From: Acanthochromis polyacanthus
Taxonomy: Eukaryota; Chordata; Actinopteri; Pomacentridae
NCBI RefSeq assembly: GCF_021347895.1
Contig: NC_067132.1
Span: forward strand, 26,443,757 to 26,507,756
Direction: 5' to 3'
DNA: 64,000 nucleotides
The notes below the pieces were generated by a model. It was not told the DNA's origin, made no database searches, and was given only the letters and a program-made list of their open reading frames with translations. Below are positions 1 through 11,400 of the stretch, in pieces (position 1 is the first letter of the stretch; the number at the start of each line of letters is the position of its first letter). A program made the position numbers and the translations under genes.

Positions 1-335
1 AACTCAAATGTCAGGAAATTGAAATAATCATGGGTTACCTAGTGTCCTGTTTTTAATCATCTGTTATCATTTTCATGCACTGTCATGGGCTGACTGAGAC
101 AACCAGGAGAAACCAAACTCCTTAGTAGAGCAGAGTGACCAGAATGTACCATGTTGTCCAAAGCGGAGGGGTGATTTCACTAGTACTGCAGAAATGTTGT
201 TTTAGCTGCCCAGTAAAAAGCCAAAAATCATATTTGTGTGTCACCTGTGAGCCGCTGCAGTCAGATAATTAGCTACACCTGCTTTCAACTGCACACACCT
301 GTGTCCATTTCATCGACAAGGTAGGAAGGGACCAC

Positions 336-343
336 TTTAAAAG
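336..343 (+). promoter_or_regulatory. TATA-like box of gene A
   Basis: TTTAAAAG lies 78 bases before the ATG at 421, leaving room for a short 5' leader starting near 366. The same box and about 100 bases around it recur before genes B and D, and a TATAAAG variant precedes gene C. A strong TATA element suits a tissue-specific, highly expressed gene; that is inference. Confidence 0.6.
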
Positions 344-420
344 ACACCCAGAGGTGCTCAAGTGCATTACTGACTGGTTCAGTTCTCTGCTTTGGACAGC
401 TGACAGAGGTGGCTGAAGGC

Positions 421-1445
421 ATGGAGTTTCTCTTCAGGTAACTTTTAAGCTTCTTTTTTGATTAAATAGTGTTAAAATGTATTTTTAGACCATAATGTAA
501 ATTGGATGTTTTGTCTAGATGGTTGCTGTTGGCTTTGCTAGCTGTTGGGAGACATCATATAAATGGTAAGCATGCTTAAAGGAGGTTACTTCAGTGGTTC
601 TTAGTTGAATGCATTGACTAAAACATTGACTTGATAGCCTACAGTACTGGATTGGCTGAGGAACGTGAAGATAAGGAAGTGCCAGTTGAAGACTATCAAT
701 CACATTCAAGTAGTTTAAACACTGGAGACCAGTCTTCACAGAACACTGGGCTACTTGGTGATGATCCAACCTCCAGAGACTATGAGGCAAGTAGTTACAA
801 CACATCCCTGTTAATTACAGCATTAAACTGAAACATTACAAAAAAAAATCAGATATCCAGTATTCATCCATTTATCTTCCACAGGTGGCAGACTATGAAT
901 CTCCTGAACTGCAGCCACGAGGATACCACCTACCAACCTCAACCAAGCCAAAACCTTGGGAAACCCACAAGCCCTCAAAGCCGACCTGCCCACACAAGAA
1001 GCCCACAAGGCCATATAAGCCAACTGCTGGTCCATCGAAGCCATCTACAAGTCCACCATGCCCACCCAAGCAGCCCTCAAGTCCACCCTGCCCATATAAG
1101 CAGCCCGACTGCCTGCCCCAAGGGCACCCGAAGCCACCCTACCCATATAAGCATCACCCAAAACCACCCTGCCCATACCAGCAGACCCAGAGACCTCAGC
1201 ATCCTCAGTCGCCCAAGCAACCCCACCAGCCCCAGGGACATCAGTGGCCCCTGGTGCCTCCTCAATGGCTGCCAGTGCCACATCTCCCTCAGAAGCCTAA
1301 ACTGCCACATCTACCCCAGGTTTTTGGCCACCGGCCTCAGGTGCAGAAGTACCGGGTCCCATGGCATGGCTACCGCTACAAGTTTCCGCGGCCGCATTAC
1401 CCGGTTGTGCATCCAGGATACCTGGCCAAGAAACGCTACAGTTGA
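421..1445 (+). CDS. Gene A: secreted proline-rich repeat protein, unrecognised family
   Basis: Coding exons 421-437, 519-565, 638-786 and 885-1445 join in frame (phases 2, 1, 0) to 257 residues. Exons 1-2 give a signal peptide starting MEFLFRWLLLALLAVG. Exon 3 is acidic and Ser-rich (EDKEVPVEDYQSHSSS, then a DYE end). Exon 4 is a basic Pro/Lys/His/Gln region with spaced cysteines in PPCPYKQP-like motifs, ending in an aromatic-basic tail, HPGYLAKKRYS. The third intron (787-884) starts GCAAGT, a GC-AG intron. The start ATG was chosen because it is the only one giving a signal peptide with a donor at 438. I do not know the family. The composition suggests a cross-linked extracellular or egg-coat protein, which is inference. 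It is nearly identical to gene B. Confidence 0.75.
787..884 (+). other. GC-AG intron 3 of gene A
   Basis: Exon 3 ends GAG and is followed by GCAAGT. The acceptor is CAG at 882-884, before GTG GCA GAC TAT. No GT donor keeps the two exons in phase. The GC donor otherwise matches the full consensus, as GC donors normally do. Reading through the intron gives a short tail and a stop at 829-831. Confidence 0.75.
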
Positions 1446-1730
1446 GCCACAGAACAGTGAACTGCTGCTCAGGCTTCAAGTAGGTAAGCTGTGATCAGTT
1501 GCATGTTAAGAGGAAAGTCAAAGTATTAACTTTGACTTTCTCCCAGGCATGGCATCACCATTTCTGTAATAATTCCACATGAGCAGTGGACTTGGCGTTT
1601 TGATTTCTAAAAGCTAATGAAAGTGTTCAAATTTAATTTTAATCCATGTTTTTGTGTTGTAGGCAATGCTGAAGTTCCTAAACCTACCAAACCACTATAC
1701 TTTCTAATTAAAATACTTTAAACTGAACTG
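1446..1730 (+). terminator. Gene A 3' UTR with an intron and polyadenylation signal
   Basis: After the stop the exon continues to 1483, followed by GTAAGC. An acceptor at 1661-1662 opens a last exon from 1663, and ATTAAA lies at 1707-1712. The same arrangement occurs in gene B. A 3' UTR intron within about 55 bases of the stop should not trigger nonsense-mediated decay. Confidence 0.6.
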
Positions 1731-1940
1731 GATTTGTCTGACCTTTTCTTGAGTGTTGTGGAGGTGTGTATTGCTTGAAAGGGACCATTTCAATCTACTG
1801 TTCACTGTTGAAATCAATTTCCTGTCTGAGTTTAGGTAGAACTCAGATACTTGATTATCAGGTTTGCACTGCATAAACTACAAACATGCCTTTTGGTTGC
1901 ACAGCTGTTTCAGATTTAGTCTCAAGGTTGGTACACTTTG

Positions 1941-3588
1941 GCTGTGTCTGAAATCGCATGCTAACGTACTACATTATCAATGAGTATATACTGTATACTA
2001 CATACTAAAAGTTTGATTAGAATGCTGACAGTTTACGCTGTAGTATACTAAGTTTCCCATAATGCATTTCAAACCTCTGACGACAAAAACTGGAAGTACG
2101 ACTATCAAATGTCTCGGCTGAATGCCGGCTTCAGGTGTTTTTTTTTTCTTTTTTTTTTTTTTAGAACTCTAACAGTTGCATAATGTGGCAATTTCAGGCC
2201 GGCACTCCTCATGCAGTTATTAGCCAGATTATGCGAATCGTTTCAATAGACCCTTTAATGACCCACGTCACGAATGATGTCACCGCTTTAGCTGGAGGCA
2301 AAAGAGGCGGCCGTGACCAAAAGACTGAGGGACAAGGCTCCATCAACTTTTCTAAAATGTTGTCCTGCTGTGTTTTTGGATGCCAGAATAGGAGGAATGA
2401 CATTGGCAAACGCAAATTAAAGTTTTATAGGATTCCACCGAACACGCGTGCTCAGACGGAACGAAGACAGTTGTGGGTAAATGCACTGAGGCGAAAAGAC
2501 TGGACAAAGACAAACGGCTGCAGTCAATTACAGCCATTTTCAGTACAAAAAATCACTAATATTCTATTTGTAAATAAAATGACGAGAAATACAGGGAATA
2601 TTGGACGCGCATCGCAAGGTGCATTTCCTTGAAAACGACCGATTCGTGGATTTTATACCGACTTCAGGACATGTTATGGACAAAATAGTTTACTGGCTTG
2701 TGTCGTCTGGATGTCCAAGGTTGGATTATGGCCGTTTTTTGTGGAATATTTTTTTTTGTGTGTGTAATAATAAACCCGGAAATGTGAGTCGCGCTGTGTA
2801 CGTTAAAGCCGTGTACAGAGAAAGGATGGATATTCGTTGTTTGTCGGAAAAATGTGTTTATATTACCCGCTATGGTAATCACATCTGAAAGTGGTTTATA
2901 CCGGCAGATTCATGAGAATCTAAGCTTTCCATCGGCGTATAGTGTTTATATAATCGCGTTTGCAGCCTTCGGACATTCTTTAAATTCCTATGCAAATTAG
3001 TAAGTGTACCGCCGGCGGGACACTGAAGTTTAACGGGTTAAAAATGCTCGAGTTTGCAGCGCAAACTAAATACTCCCAGTCCCGCTTGACTTCTCGCTCC
3101 GCTTTTGCCTCCAGCATAAGCCCCGCCCACAAAAAACGTCACAATGTTTGTAAACAAATAAAGGGTCTATAGAAGCTGCAGGTAGCTGCTACTTGTTCTG
3201 TATGCAAAACGAGCTGCTGCTAGCATTCAGTAACACCTTTTGAGGCGTCTGACAAATTTAAAAAGTTGGTCAGAAAACGCCTATTTCTCAAATCTGTGGG
3301 GTGATTAGGATGACTACTTTACCACATAAAATAAAAATCGCCCCGGTCTGGCCACATCCTGCGGAGGCTTGCATTTCGGTGGATAGCTCGCAAAGCATTA
3401 TGGGGCAGTTGAGTATGACTAGTGTGGTCACCGCGCATACTTAAAAATTTTCGGGATATAGTATACATCCGGGTATTTCTCGCGTACTCAGTCTTTTCAT
3501 ACTATCTAATGTGAACGCACTACATACTTATTTTGACATCACACTTAGTATGAGTAGTACGTTAGTATGCCATTTTGGACACACCCTT
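1941..3588. mobile_element. DNA transposon with terminal inverted repeats and a THAP exon
   Basis: The left end (GGCTGTGTCTGAAATCGCAT) and the reverse complement of the right end (GGGTGTGTCCAAAATGGCAT) are imperfect inverted repeats of more than 30 bases. The paralogous flank of gene B at about 6800-6830 lacks the insert, so the borders are visible. The direct repeat left at the junction is TTT, extendable to CTTTG. The element carries a THAP-type ORF. Superfamily is uncertain: P, Kolobok and some Harbinger-like elements encode THAP domains. Confidence 0.85.
2183..2632 (+). pseudogene. THAP-domain transposase fragment
   Basis: From the internal methionine at about 2357 the ORF reads MLSCCVFGCQNRRND, then a KFYRIP motif, then LWVNALRRKDW. 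These match the first half of a THAP zinc finger (C-x4-C start, FxxIP, W, RxDW). The C-x2-H half and AVPTIF box are not seen intact, so the domain is broken here or split by an intron. No DDE or RNase H-like core was recognised in the remaining 1 kb. It is a non-autonomous or decayed copy. Confidence 0.6.
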
Positions 3589-4884
3589 TGTGAAAACACC
3601 CCAGTGGTTGAATTTGGACTGACAGTATGAGACTAAACCTGCAGGCAGTGATTTGAAACCTGATTCCAAAATGGCCTCGGTTCTCACTTCAACGGTTGCT
3701 AGCATGGGCAGTGTGTTGAAGGTTCTACAGCGTTGGTACGTGTCCTAAACTTTCAACTGCAGAAGAATTAAAATTGCACAAATTGATTTGGTGCTGTCGA
3801 GGAAAAAGACTAACCTTATTTGCTCTCGTTGGCTGCAACAAGTACAGCTACTCTTCCTGGAGTCACAATGGAACAAAACCTACTATACACATACCCACAC
3901 TTTTTCTAGGATATGTTATTTGGGCAGAAGGTTCAAAGGATTTAAGAATCATTTGGTCAAAATATAGTTGTACTTCAACTGGCATCACTCTCCTTGCAAG
4001 AACTTCACATTTGTTTTGTCTTGTCACCTGACAAGATTGTTGCTACTTTAATGTGCTACACAAAAACTTGTCTTGCACTACTTCCCAGTGTCAAATCTAA
4101 TTGCCAAGCTTGAATATTAGCATGCACATTGCTATAGTAAGCTAATGGTTCATTGAAGTTAGCTCCCTGTGAAACTAGCCCTCCAGCCTAACAGGTCAGA
4201 AGTGCCTACCCACAATAGTGTGAAAGTACAGGCCATTGTTTAGCCACTGCCCCAAAACTGAAGTATTTACAAAGGATTCAAGCACTCTATAAATGTCCCA
4301 GTCCAATCTCAAAGATCAGGGTTGATAAGGGCCTTTTTTTTTTCACAGACTGGTATCGGCACTGTCCTAAGCCCAGTCCATTTTTAAAAAAATGTCTGCT
4401 GCAAAAGCTACTGGAATTTAGAGATGCTGTCCTTGTAGACCCCAGTAAGTCTCAAACACAGGATCTCTGACCACGTGTTAAACCCCCACAGCGCTATGTG
4501 CTTATTGCCAACGTAACAGCCTGTAGTCCAAGTGACCGCTTCCTCTGGTTGCTACAGTATTAAGCTACGGATGAGTAAGATAAGCAACTAGAAACTGCAT
4601 CTTATCTACAATACCTGAAGTATGTATGATTCAAGAGCATGATGTCAAATTGGCAGATGCTAAATATTAAACTTCTCCTTCTCCAACCTTGTCTCTCTAA
4701 CGACTTGCAACAGCCATTTTATATATTTTACACTGCTAGCCTGGGCTAACAATTGTGGCTGGATTGTGTTTCGTTTGATGTGTTCACAGCCTATCTGGTT
4801 GTAAAAGTGAATATGAAAGGAGGTCTGAGATGCCGGTGCTGCAGCGACATCCACTGGAGTAGAATGTTGTCATGTGGAGCCTTC
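3589..4884. other. Intergenic 3' flank of unit 1
   Basis: This stretch is a copy of 6810-8048 with small indels. I see no splice-consistent gene in it. The ORF at 3774-4031 is not open in the paralogous flank at about 6990-7240, which argues against coding. Confidence 0.6.
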
Positions 4885-5209
4885 AACTCAAATGTCAGGA
4901 AATTGAAATAATCATGGGTTACCAAGTGTCCCGTTTTTAACCATCTTTTATCATTTTCATGGTCTGACTGACACAAGCAGGAGAATCCAAACTCCTTAGT
5001 GGAGCAGAGTGACCAGAATGTACCATGTTGTCCAAAGCGGAGGGGTGATTTCACAAGAACTGCAGAAATGTTGTTTTAGCTGCCCAGTAAAAAGCCAAAA
5101 ATCATATTTGTGTGTCACCTGTGAGCCGCTGCAGTCAGATAATTAGCTACACCTGCCTTCAACTGCACACACCTGTGTCCATTTCATCGACAAGGTAGGA
5201 AGGGACCAC

Positions 5210-5217
5210 TTTAAAAG
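5210..5217 (+). promoter_or_regulatory. TATA-like box of gene B
   Basis: TTTAAAAG lies 78 bases before the gene B ATG, in a flank almost identical to that of gene A. Confidence 0.6.
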
Positions 5218-5294
5218 ACACCCAGAGGTGCTCAAGTGCATTACTGACTGGTTCAGTTCTCTGCTTTGGACAGCTGACAGAGGTGGCTGAAGGC

Positions 5295-6303
5295 ATGGAG
5301 TTTCTCTTCAGGTAACTTTTAAGCTTCTTTTTTGATTAAATAGTGTTAAAATGTATTTTTAGACCATAATGTAAATTGGATGTTTTGTCTAGATGGTTGC
5401 TGTTGGCTTTGCTAGCTGTTGGGAGACATCATATAAATGGTAAGCATGCTTAAAGGAGGTTACTTCAGTGGTTTTTAATTGGATGCATTGACTAAAACAT
5501 TGACTTGATAGCCTACAGTATTGGATTGGCTGAGGAACGTGAAGATAAGGAAGTGCCAGTTGAAGACCATCAATCACATTCAAGTAGTTTAAACACTGGA
5601 GACCAATCTTCACAGAACATTGGGCTACTTGGTGATGAGCCAACTTCTGACTACGAGGCAAGTAGCTACAACACATCCCTGTTAATTATAGCATTAAACT
5701 CAAACATTACCAAAAAAAAAATCAGTTATCTGGTATTCATCCATTTGTCTACTACAGGTGGCAGACTATGAATCTCCTGAACTACAGCCACGAGGATACC
5801 ACCTACCAACCTCAACCAAGCCAACACCAAAACCGTGGGAAACCCACAAGCCCTCAAAGCCGACCTGCCCACACAAGAAGCCCACAAGGCCACATAAGCC
5901 AACTGCAAGTCCATCGACGCCATCTGCAAGGCCACCATGCCCACCCAAGCAGCCCTCAAGTCCACCCTGCCCATATAAGCAGACCGACTGCCCGCCCCAG
6001 GGGCACCTGAAGCCACCCTACCCATATAAGCATCACCCAAAGCCACCGTGCCCATACCAGCAGACCCAGAGACCTCAGCATCCTCAGTCGCCCAAGCAAC
6101 CTCATCAGCCCCAGGGACATCAGTGGCCCCTGGTGCCACATTTCCCTCAGAAGCCTAAACTGCCACATCTACCCCAGGTTTTTGGCCACCGGCCCCAGGT
6201 GCAGAAGTACCGGGTCCCATGGCATGGCTACCGCTACAAGTTTCCACGGCCACATTACCCGGTTGTGCATCCAGGTTACCTGGCCAAGAAACGCTACAGT
6301 TGA
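5295..6303 (+). CDS. Gene B: secreted proline-rich repeat protein, near-identical paralogue of gene A
   Basis: Coding exons 5295-5311, 5393-5439, 5512-5657 and 5758-6303 join in frame to 251 residues. The signal peptide is the same as in gene A. The acidic exon 3 is one codon shorter, and exon 4 has the same PPCPYKQ-type repeats and the HPGYLAKKRYS end. Compared with A, exon 4 gains two residues near its start (TPKPWETH) and loses about seven around LVPPQWLPVPH. The third intron (5658-5757) begins GCAAGT. The open frame and in-frame indels between A and B support purifying selection on a protein. The function is unknown. Confidence 0.75.
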
Positions 6304-6590
6304 GCCACAGAACAGTGAACTGCTGCTCAGGCTTCAAGTAGGTAAGCTGTGATCAGTTGCATGTTAAGAGGAAAGTCTAAGTATTAACTTTGACTTTCTC
6401 CCAGGCATGGCATCACCATTTCTGTAATAATTCCACATGAGCAGTGGACTAGGCATTTTGAGTTCTAAAAACTAATGAAAGTGTTCAAATTTAATTTTAA
6501 TCCATGTTTTTTCTGTTTTAGGCAATGCTGAAGTTCCGAAACCTACCAAACAATTGTATTTTCTAATTAAAATACTTTAAACTGAACTGG
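6304..6590 (+). terminator. Gene B 3' UTR intron and polyadenylation signal
   Basis: The donor follows 6341, the acceptor AG is at 6520-6521, the last exon starts at 6522, and ATTAAA lies at 6566-6571. This is the same layout as gene A. Confidence 0.6.
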
Positions 6591-8340
6591 ATTTGTCTGA
6601 CCTTTTCTTGAGCATTGTTGAGGTGTGTGTATTACTTGAAAGGGACCATTTCAATCTACTGTTCACTGTTGAAATCAATTTCCTGTCTGAGTTTAGGTAG
6701 AACTCAGATAACTGATTATCAGGTTTGCACTGCATAGACTTTAAACATGCCTTTTGGTTGCACAGCAGTTCAAGATTTAGTCTCAAGCCTGTACAGTAAG
6801 GTTGGTACACTTTGTGGAAACACCCCAGTGGTTGAATTTGGACTGACAGTATGAGACTAAACCTGCAGGCAGTGATTTGAAACCTGATTCCAAAATGGCC
6901 TCGGTTCTCACTTCAACGGTTACTCGCATGGGCAGTGTGTTTAAGGTTCTACAGCGTTGGTACATATGTCCTAACCTTGCAACTGCTGCAAAATTAAACT
7001 GGTACAACTTTATTTAGTGCGGTCGAGGAAAAAGACTGACGTAATTTGAACTATTCGTATTCATTTGCTCTCCATTAGCTGCGACAAGTACAGCTACTCT
7101 TCCTGGAGTCTGAGTGTAACAAAACGTACTATAAACCTACCCACACTTTTCTAAGAATCACTTGGTTAAAATAGTAGTTGTACTTGAATTGGCATCACTC
7201 TACTTGCAAGAACTTCACATTTGTTTTGTCTTGCCACCTGACGATTGTTGCTACTTTAATGTACCATACAAAAACTTGTCTTTAATATTTGCATGCACAT
7301 TGGTATAGTAAGGTAATGGTTAAATCATTTAAGTTTGCATGTAGGTTGCTCCTTGTGAAACCACTAGCCCTCATGCTCCTAAACAGGTCAGAAGTGACTG
7401 CCCACAATCCAGTGTGAAAGTACAGGCCATTGTTTAGCCACTGCCCCAAAACTGAAGGATTTAAGCACTTTATTAATGTCCCAGTTCAATCTCAAAGATT
7501 AGGTTGATAAGGGAATTTTCACAGACTGGAATTGGCACTATCCTAAGCCCAGTCCATTTTTTTAAAATGGCTACTGGAATTTAGAGACGCTGTCTTTGTA
7601 GATCCCAGTAAGTCTCAAACACAGGATCGCTGGCCATGTGTTAAACCCCCACAGCGCTATGTGCTTATTGCCAATGTGACAGCCTGTAGTCCAAGTCACC
7701 ACTTCCTCTGGTTGCTACAGTATTAAGCTACGGATGAGTAAGATAAGCAACTAGAAACTGCATCTAATCTACAATACCTGAAGTATGTATGATTCAAGAG
7801 CATGATGTCGAATTGGCAGATGCTAAATATTAAACTTCTCCTTCTCCAACCTTGTTTCTGCCACTCTAACAACTTGCAACAGCCATTTTATATATTTTAC
7901 ACTGCTAGCCTGGGCTAACAATTGTGGCTGGATTGTGTTTCATTTGTGTTCACAGCCTATCTGGTTGTAAAAGTGAATATGAAAGGAGGTCTAAGATGCC
8001 GGTGCTGCAGTGACATCCACTGGAGTAGAATGTTGTCATGTGGAGCCTTCAACATAAATGTCAGAAAATTGAAATAATCATGGGTTACCAAGTGTCCCAT
8101 TTTTAACCATCTTTTATCATTTTCATGGTCTGACTGACACAAGCAGGAGAATCCAAACTCCTTAGTAGAGCAGAGTGACCAGAATGTACCATGTTGTCCA
8201 AAGCGGAGGGGTGATTTCACTAGTACTGCAGAAATGTTGTTTTAGCTGCCCAGTAAAAAGCCAAAAATCATATTTGTGTGTCACCTGTGAGCCGCTGCAG
8301 TCAGATAATTAGCTACACCTGCCTTCAACTGCACACACCT
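6591..8340. other. Intergenic: empty transposon site and gene C upstream copy
   Basis: The stretch around 6800-6830 is the uninterrupted counterpart of the transposon site at 1941/3588. From 8049 to about 8340 lies the third copy of the upstream segment found at 1-300 and 4885-5170. No gene is supported here. Confidence 0.6.
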
Positions 8341-8376
8341 GTGTCCATTCCATTAACGAGGTAGAAGGGGAAAGCT

Positions 8377-8383
8377 TATAAAG
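8377..8383 (+). promoter_or_regulatory. TATA box of gene C
   Basis: TATAAAG lies 72 bases before the ATG at 8449, in a diverged version of the shared family promoter. Confidence 0.6.
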
Positions 8384-9057
8384 AGATCCAGTTGTCGCAG
8401 TGACTCGCTGTTTTCTGACAGAGTTTACTGCTAACTGTGGCTGAAGCCATGGGTTTTCTTTTCAAGTAAGTTGTAAGCTTTATTGTGTTTGATTACCTTC
8501 AGTAGTTTTAAATTGCAGAAGAACATTAACAATCTGTAAATTTCTGATTAAAACATAAAATAATTTGGATGTCTTGTCTAGATGGTTTCTGTTGTCCTTA
8601 CTAGCTGTCGGAAGACATCCAGTAAATGGTAAGACTGCTCAAATGAAATTCCTTCATTGGTTGAATGCATGGACTAAGATATTTGCTCAACAGCCTTTTG
8701 GGTCTGTTGACGAACTTGAAGATAAGGAAGTTCCAAGTGAAGATTATCAATCAGATTCAAGTATCTTTCATTCTGGGAATGAATCTTTATGGAACACTGG
8801 GCCACATGGTAGTGATATTTCAACCTCGAAAGACAATGAGGCAAGTAGCTACAACTCACCACGAACTGTCAACTACCAGCCTGAATCTGCAACATGAGAG
8901 CAAAATAGACATGTGCAAGATATTCAGTATTCATCCAGTTATCTTCCACAGTCACAGGTAGCAGAGTCTGTTCAGCAGTGGTTGACGAAGGCCCCCCAGC
9001 GACAGCGGTTGCAGACAAAGGCCCCCAGCGGCGGCGGCAGCAGAAGCATCTGCCGAC

Positions 9058-11062
9058 GGAGGCCCCCAAGAAGCAGCATCAGAAGCAGACGACGGAGGCC
9101 CCCAGAAGCAGCATCAGAAGCAGACGACGGAAGCCCCCCAGAAGCAGCATCAGAAGCAGACGACGGAGGCCCCCCAGAAGCAGCATCAGAAGCAGACGAC
9201 GGAAGCCCCCAGAAGCAGCATCAGAAGCAGACGACGGAGGCCCCCCAGAAGCAGCATCAGAAGCAGACGACGGAAGCCCCCAAGAAGCAGCATCAGAAGC
9301 AGACGACGGAGGCCCCCCAGAAGCAGCATCAGAAGCAGACGACGGAAGCCCCCCAGAAGCAGCATCAGAAGCAGACGACGGAGGCCCCCCAGAAGCAGCA
9401 TCAGAAGCAGACGACGGAGGCCCCCCAGAAGCAGCATCAGAAGCAGACGACGGAGGCCCCCCAGAAGCAGCATCAGAAGCAGACGACGGAGGCCCCCCAG
9501 AAGCAGCATCAGAAGCAGACGACGGAGGCCCCCCAGAAGCAGCATCAGAAGCAGACGACGGAGGCCCCCCAGAAGCAGCATCAGAAGCAGACGACGGAGG
9601 CCCCCCAGAAGCAGCATCAGAAGCAGCATCCGACGGAGGCCCCCAGAAGCAGCATCCGACGGAGGCCCCCAGAAGCAGCATCCGACGGAGGCCCCCCAGA
9701 AGCAGCATCCGACGGAGGCCCCCCAGAAGCAGCATCCGACGGAGGCCCCCCAGAAGCAGCATCCGACGGAGGCCCCCCAGAAGCAGCATCCGACGGAGGC
9801 CCCCCAGAAGCAGCATCCGACGGAGGCCCCCCAGAAGCAGCATCCGACGGAGGCCCCCCAGAAGCAGCATCCGACGGAGGCCCCCCAGAAGCAGCATCCG
9901 ACGGAGGCCCCCCAGAAGCAGCATCCGACGGAGGCCCCCCAGAAGCAGCATCCGACGGAGGCCCCCCAGAAGCAGCATCCGACGGAGGCCCCCCAGAAGC
10001 AGCATCCGACGGAGGCCCCCCAGAAGCAGCATCAGACGGAGGCCCCCCAGAAGCAGCATCAGACGGAGGCCCCCCAGAAGCAGCATCAGACGGAGGCCCC
10101 CCAGAAGCAGCATCCGACGGAGGCCCCCCAGAAGCAGCATCCGACGGAGGCCCCCCAGAAGCAGCAGCAAGAGCATCTGGAGCACCTGCCGACGGAGGCC
10201 CCCCAGAAGCAGCATCAGAAGCAGACGACGGAGGCCCCCAGAAGCAGCATCAGAAGCAGCATCCGACGGAGGCCCCCCAGAAGCAGCATCAGAAGCAGCA
10301 TCCGACGGAGGCCCCCCAGAAGCAGCATCAGAAGCAGCATCCGACGGAGGCCCCCCAGAAGCAGCATCCGACGGAGGCCCCCCAGAAGCAGCATCCGACG
10401 GAGGCCCCCCAGAAGCAGCATCCGACGGAGGCCCCCCAGAAGCAGCATCCGACGGAGGCCCCCCAGAAGCAGCAGCAAGAGCATCTGGAGCATCTGCCGA
10501 CGGAGGCCCCCCAGAAGCAGCATCAGAAGCAGACGACGGAGGCCCCCCAGAAGCAGCATCAGAAGCAGACGACGGAGGCCCCCCAGAAGCAGCATCAGAA
10601 GCAGACGACGGAGGCCCCCCAGAAGCAGCATCAGAAGCAGACGACGGAGGCCCCCCAGAAGCAGCATCCGACGGAGGCCCCCAGAAGCAGCATCCGACGG
10701 AGGCCCCCCAGAAGCAGCATCCGACGGAGGCCCCCCAGAAGCAGCAGCAAGAGCATCTGGAGCATCTGCCGACGGAGGCCCCCAGAAGCAGCAGCAAGAG
10801 CATCTGCCGACGGAGGCCCCCCAGAAGCAGCAGCAAGAGCATCTGCCGACGGAGGCCCCCCAGAAGCAGCAGCAAGAGCATCTGCCGACGGAGGCCCCCC
10901 AGAAGCAGCAGCAAGAGCATCTGCCGACGGAGGCCCCCCAGAAGCAGCAGCAAGAGCATCTGCCGACGGAGGCCCCCCAGAAGCAGCAGCAAGAGCATCT
11001 GCCGACGGAGGCCCCCCAGAAGCAGCAGCAAGAGCATCTGGAGCACCTGCCGACGGAGGCCC
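9058..11062 (+). repeat. GC-rich coding minisatellite in gene C exon 4
   Basis: Units of about 36 bases (QKQHQKQTTEAP), 27 bases (QKQHPTEAP), 39 bases (QKQQQEHLPTEAP) and 48 bases are arranged in blocks. The core is GGCCCCCCAGAAGCAGC. Some units have five Cs instead of six, which shifts the frame. None of the three forward frames contains a stop: they read as QKQH/TEAP, PEAASDGG or RSSIRRRPP. Blocks of identical units point to recent expansion and homogenisation. Confidence 0.9.
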
Positions 11063-11226
11063 CCCAGCCACCGATCATGTCTCGCTGCCCAGAAAAGCTT
11101 CAGGTGCTGCCGCAGCCTACTTGCCCCCCCCAACAGCCACCGGTGTCCCAGGAGCCTATCTATGTGCCCATTCAGGCCAGTTTGTCCAAGCAGTCAAGCT
11201 GCCCACCCCCGTGGTCTCATGTGCCC

Positions 11227-11400
11227 AGCTACCATGCTAAGCGGCTGGGCTATCTTTTCAACATGCCACGCTATCAGGGCAAGAGGGTAGGCTACCTTCT
11301 CAACATACCGCGCTACCAGGCTAAGCGGCTGGGATACCTGCTGAAGATGCCACGCTACCAGGCCAAGCGGCCAAGCTACCTGCCCCAGATGCCTTGGCAG
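11227..11400 (+). other. Four 14-residue C-terminal repeats of gene C
   Basis: In the 11077-11505 frame the protein reads YHAKRLGYLFNMPR, YQGKRVGYLLNIPR, YQAKRLGYLLKMPR and YQAKRPSYLPQMPW. The aromatic-basic motif resembles the single tail motifs of gene A (HPGYLAKKRYS) and gene D (YPVKKPGYWP). Substitutions are conservative, which suggests this part was under protein-level selection. Confidence 0.65.

Larger units (their letters stand above)
1..4884 (+). repeat. Tandem duplication unit 1 (contains gene A)
   Basis: The first bases recur with few differences at 4885 and again at 8049. The unit includes about 420 bases of upstream sequence, gene A, and its 3' flank. Without the transposon at 1941-3588 it would be about 3.2 kb, close to the 3.16 kb of unit 2 (4885-8048). 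Similarity covers exons, introns and flanks, so this is DNA-level segmental duplication, probably by unequal crossing-over, not retroposition. Confidence 0.9.
4885..8048 (+). repeat. Tandem duplication unit 2 (contains gene B)
   Basis: This is the second full copy of the unit starting at 1, without the THAP transposon. Its right end meets a third copy of the upstream segment at 8049-8340, which serves gene C. Confidence 0.9.

Noticed and set aside
895..1494. Overlapping 199-codon frame within gene A exon 4
   Set aside because: The same frame is interrupted in the near-identical gene B (ends about 6010), and it is not in phase with exon 3.
9079..11133. 684-codon minus-strand ORF and its smaller shadows over gene C
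   Set aside because: It is the antisense of a stop-free GC-rich minisatellite and has no signal, domain or splice support of its own.
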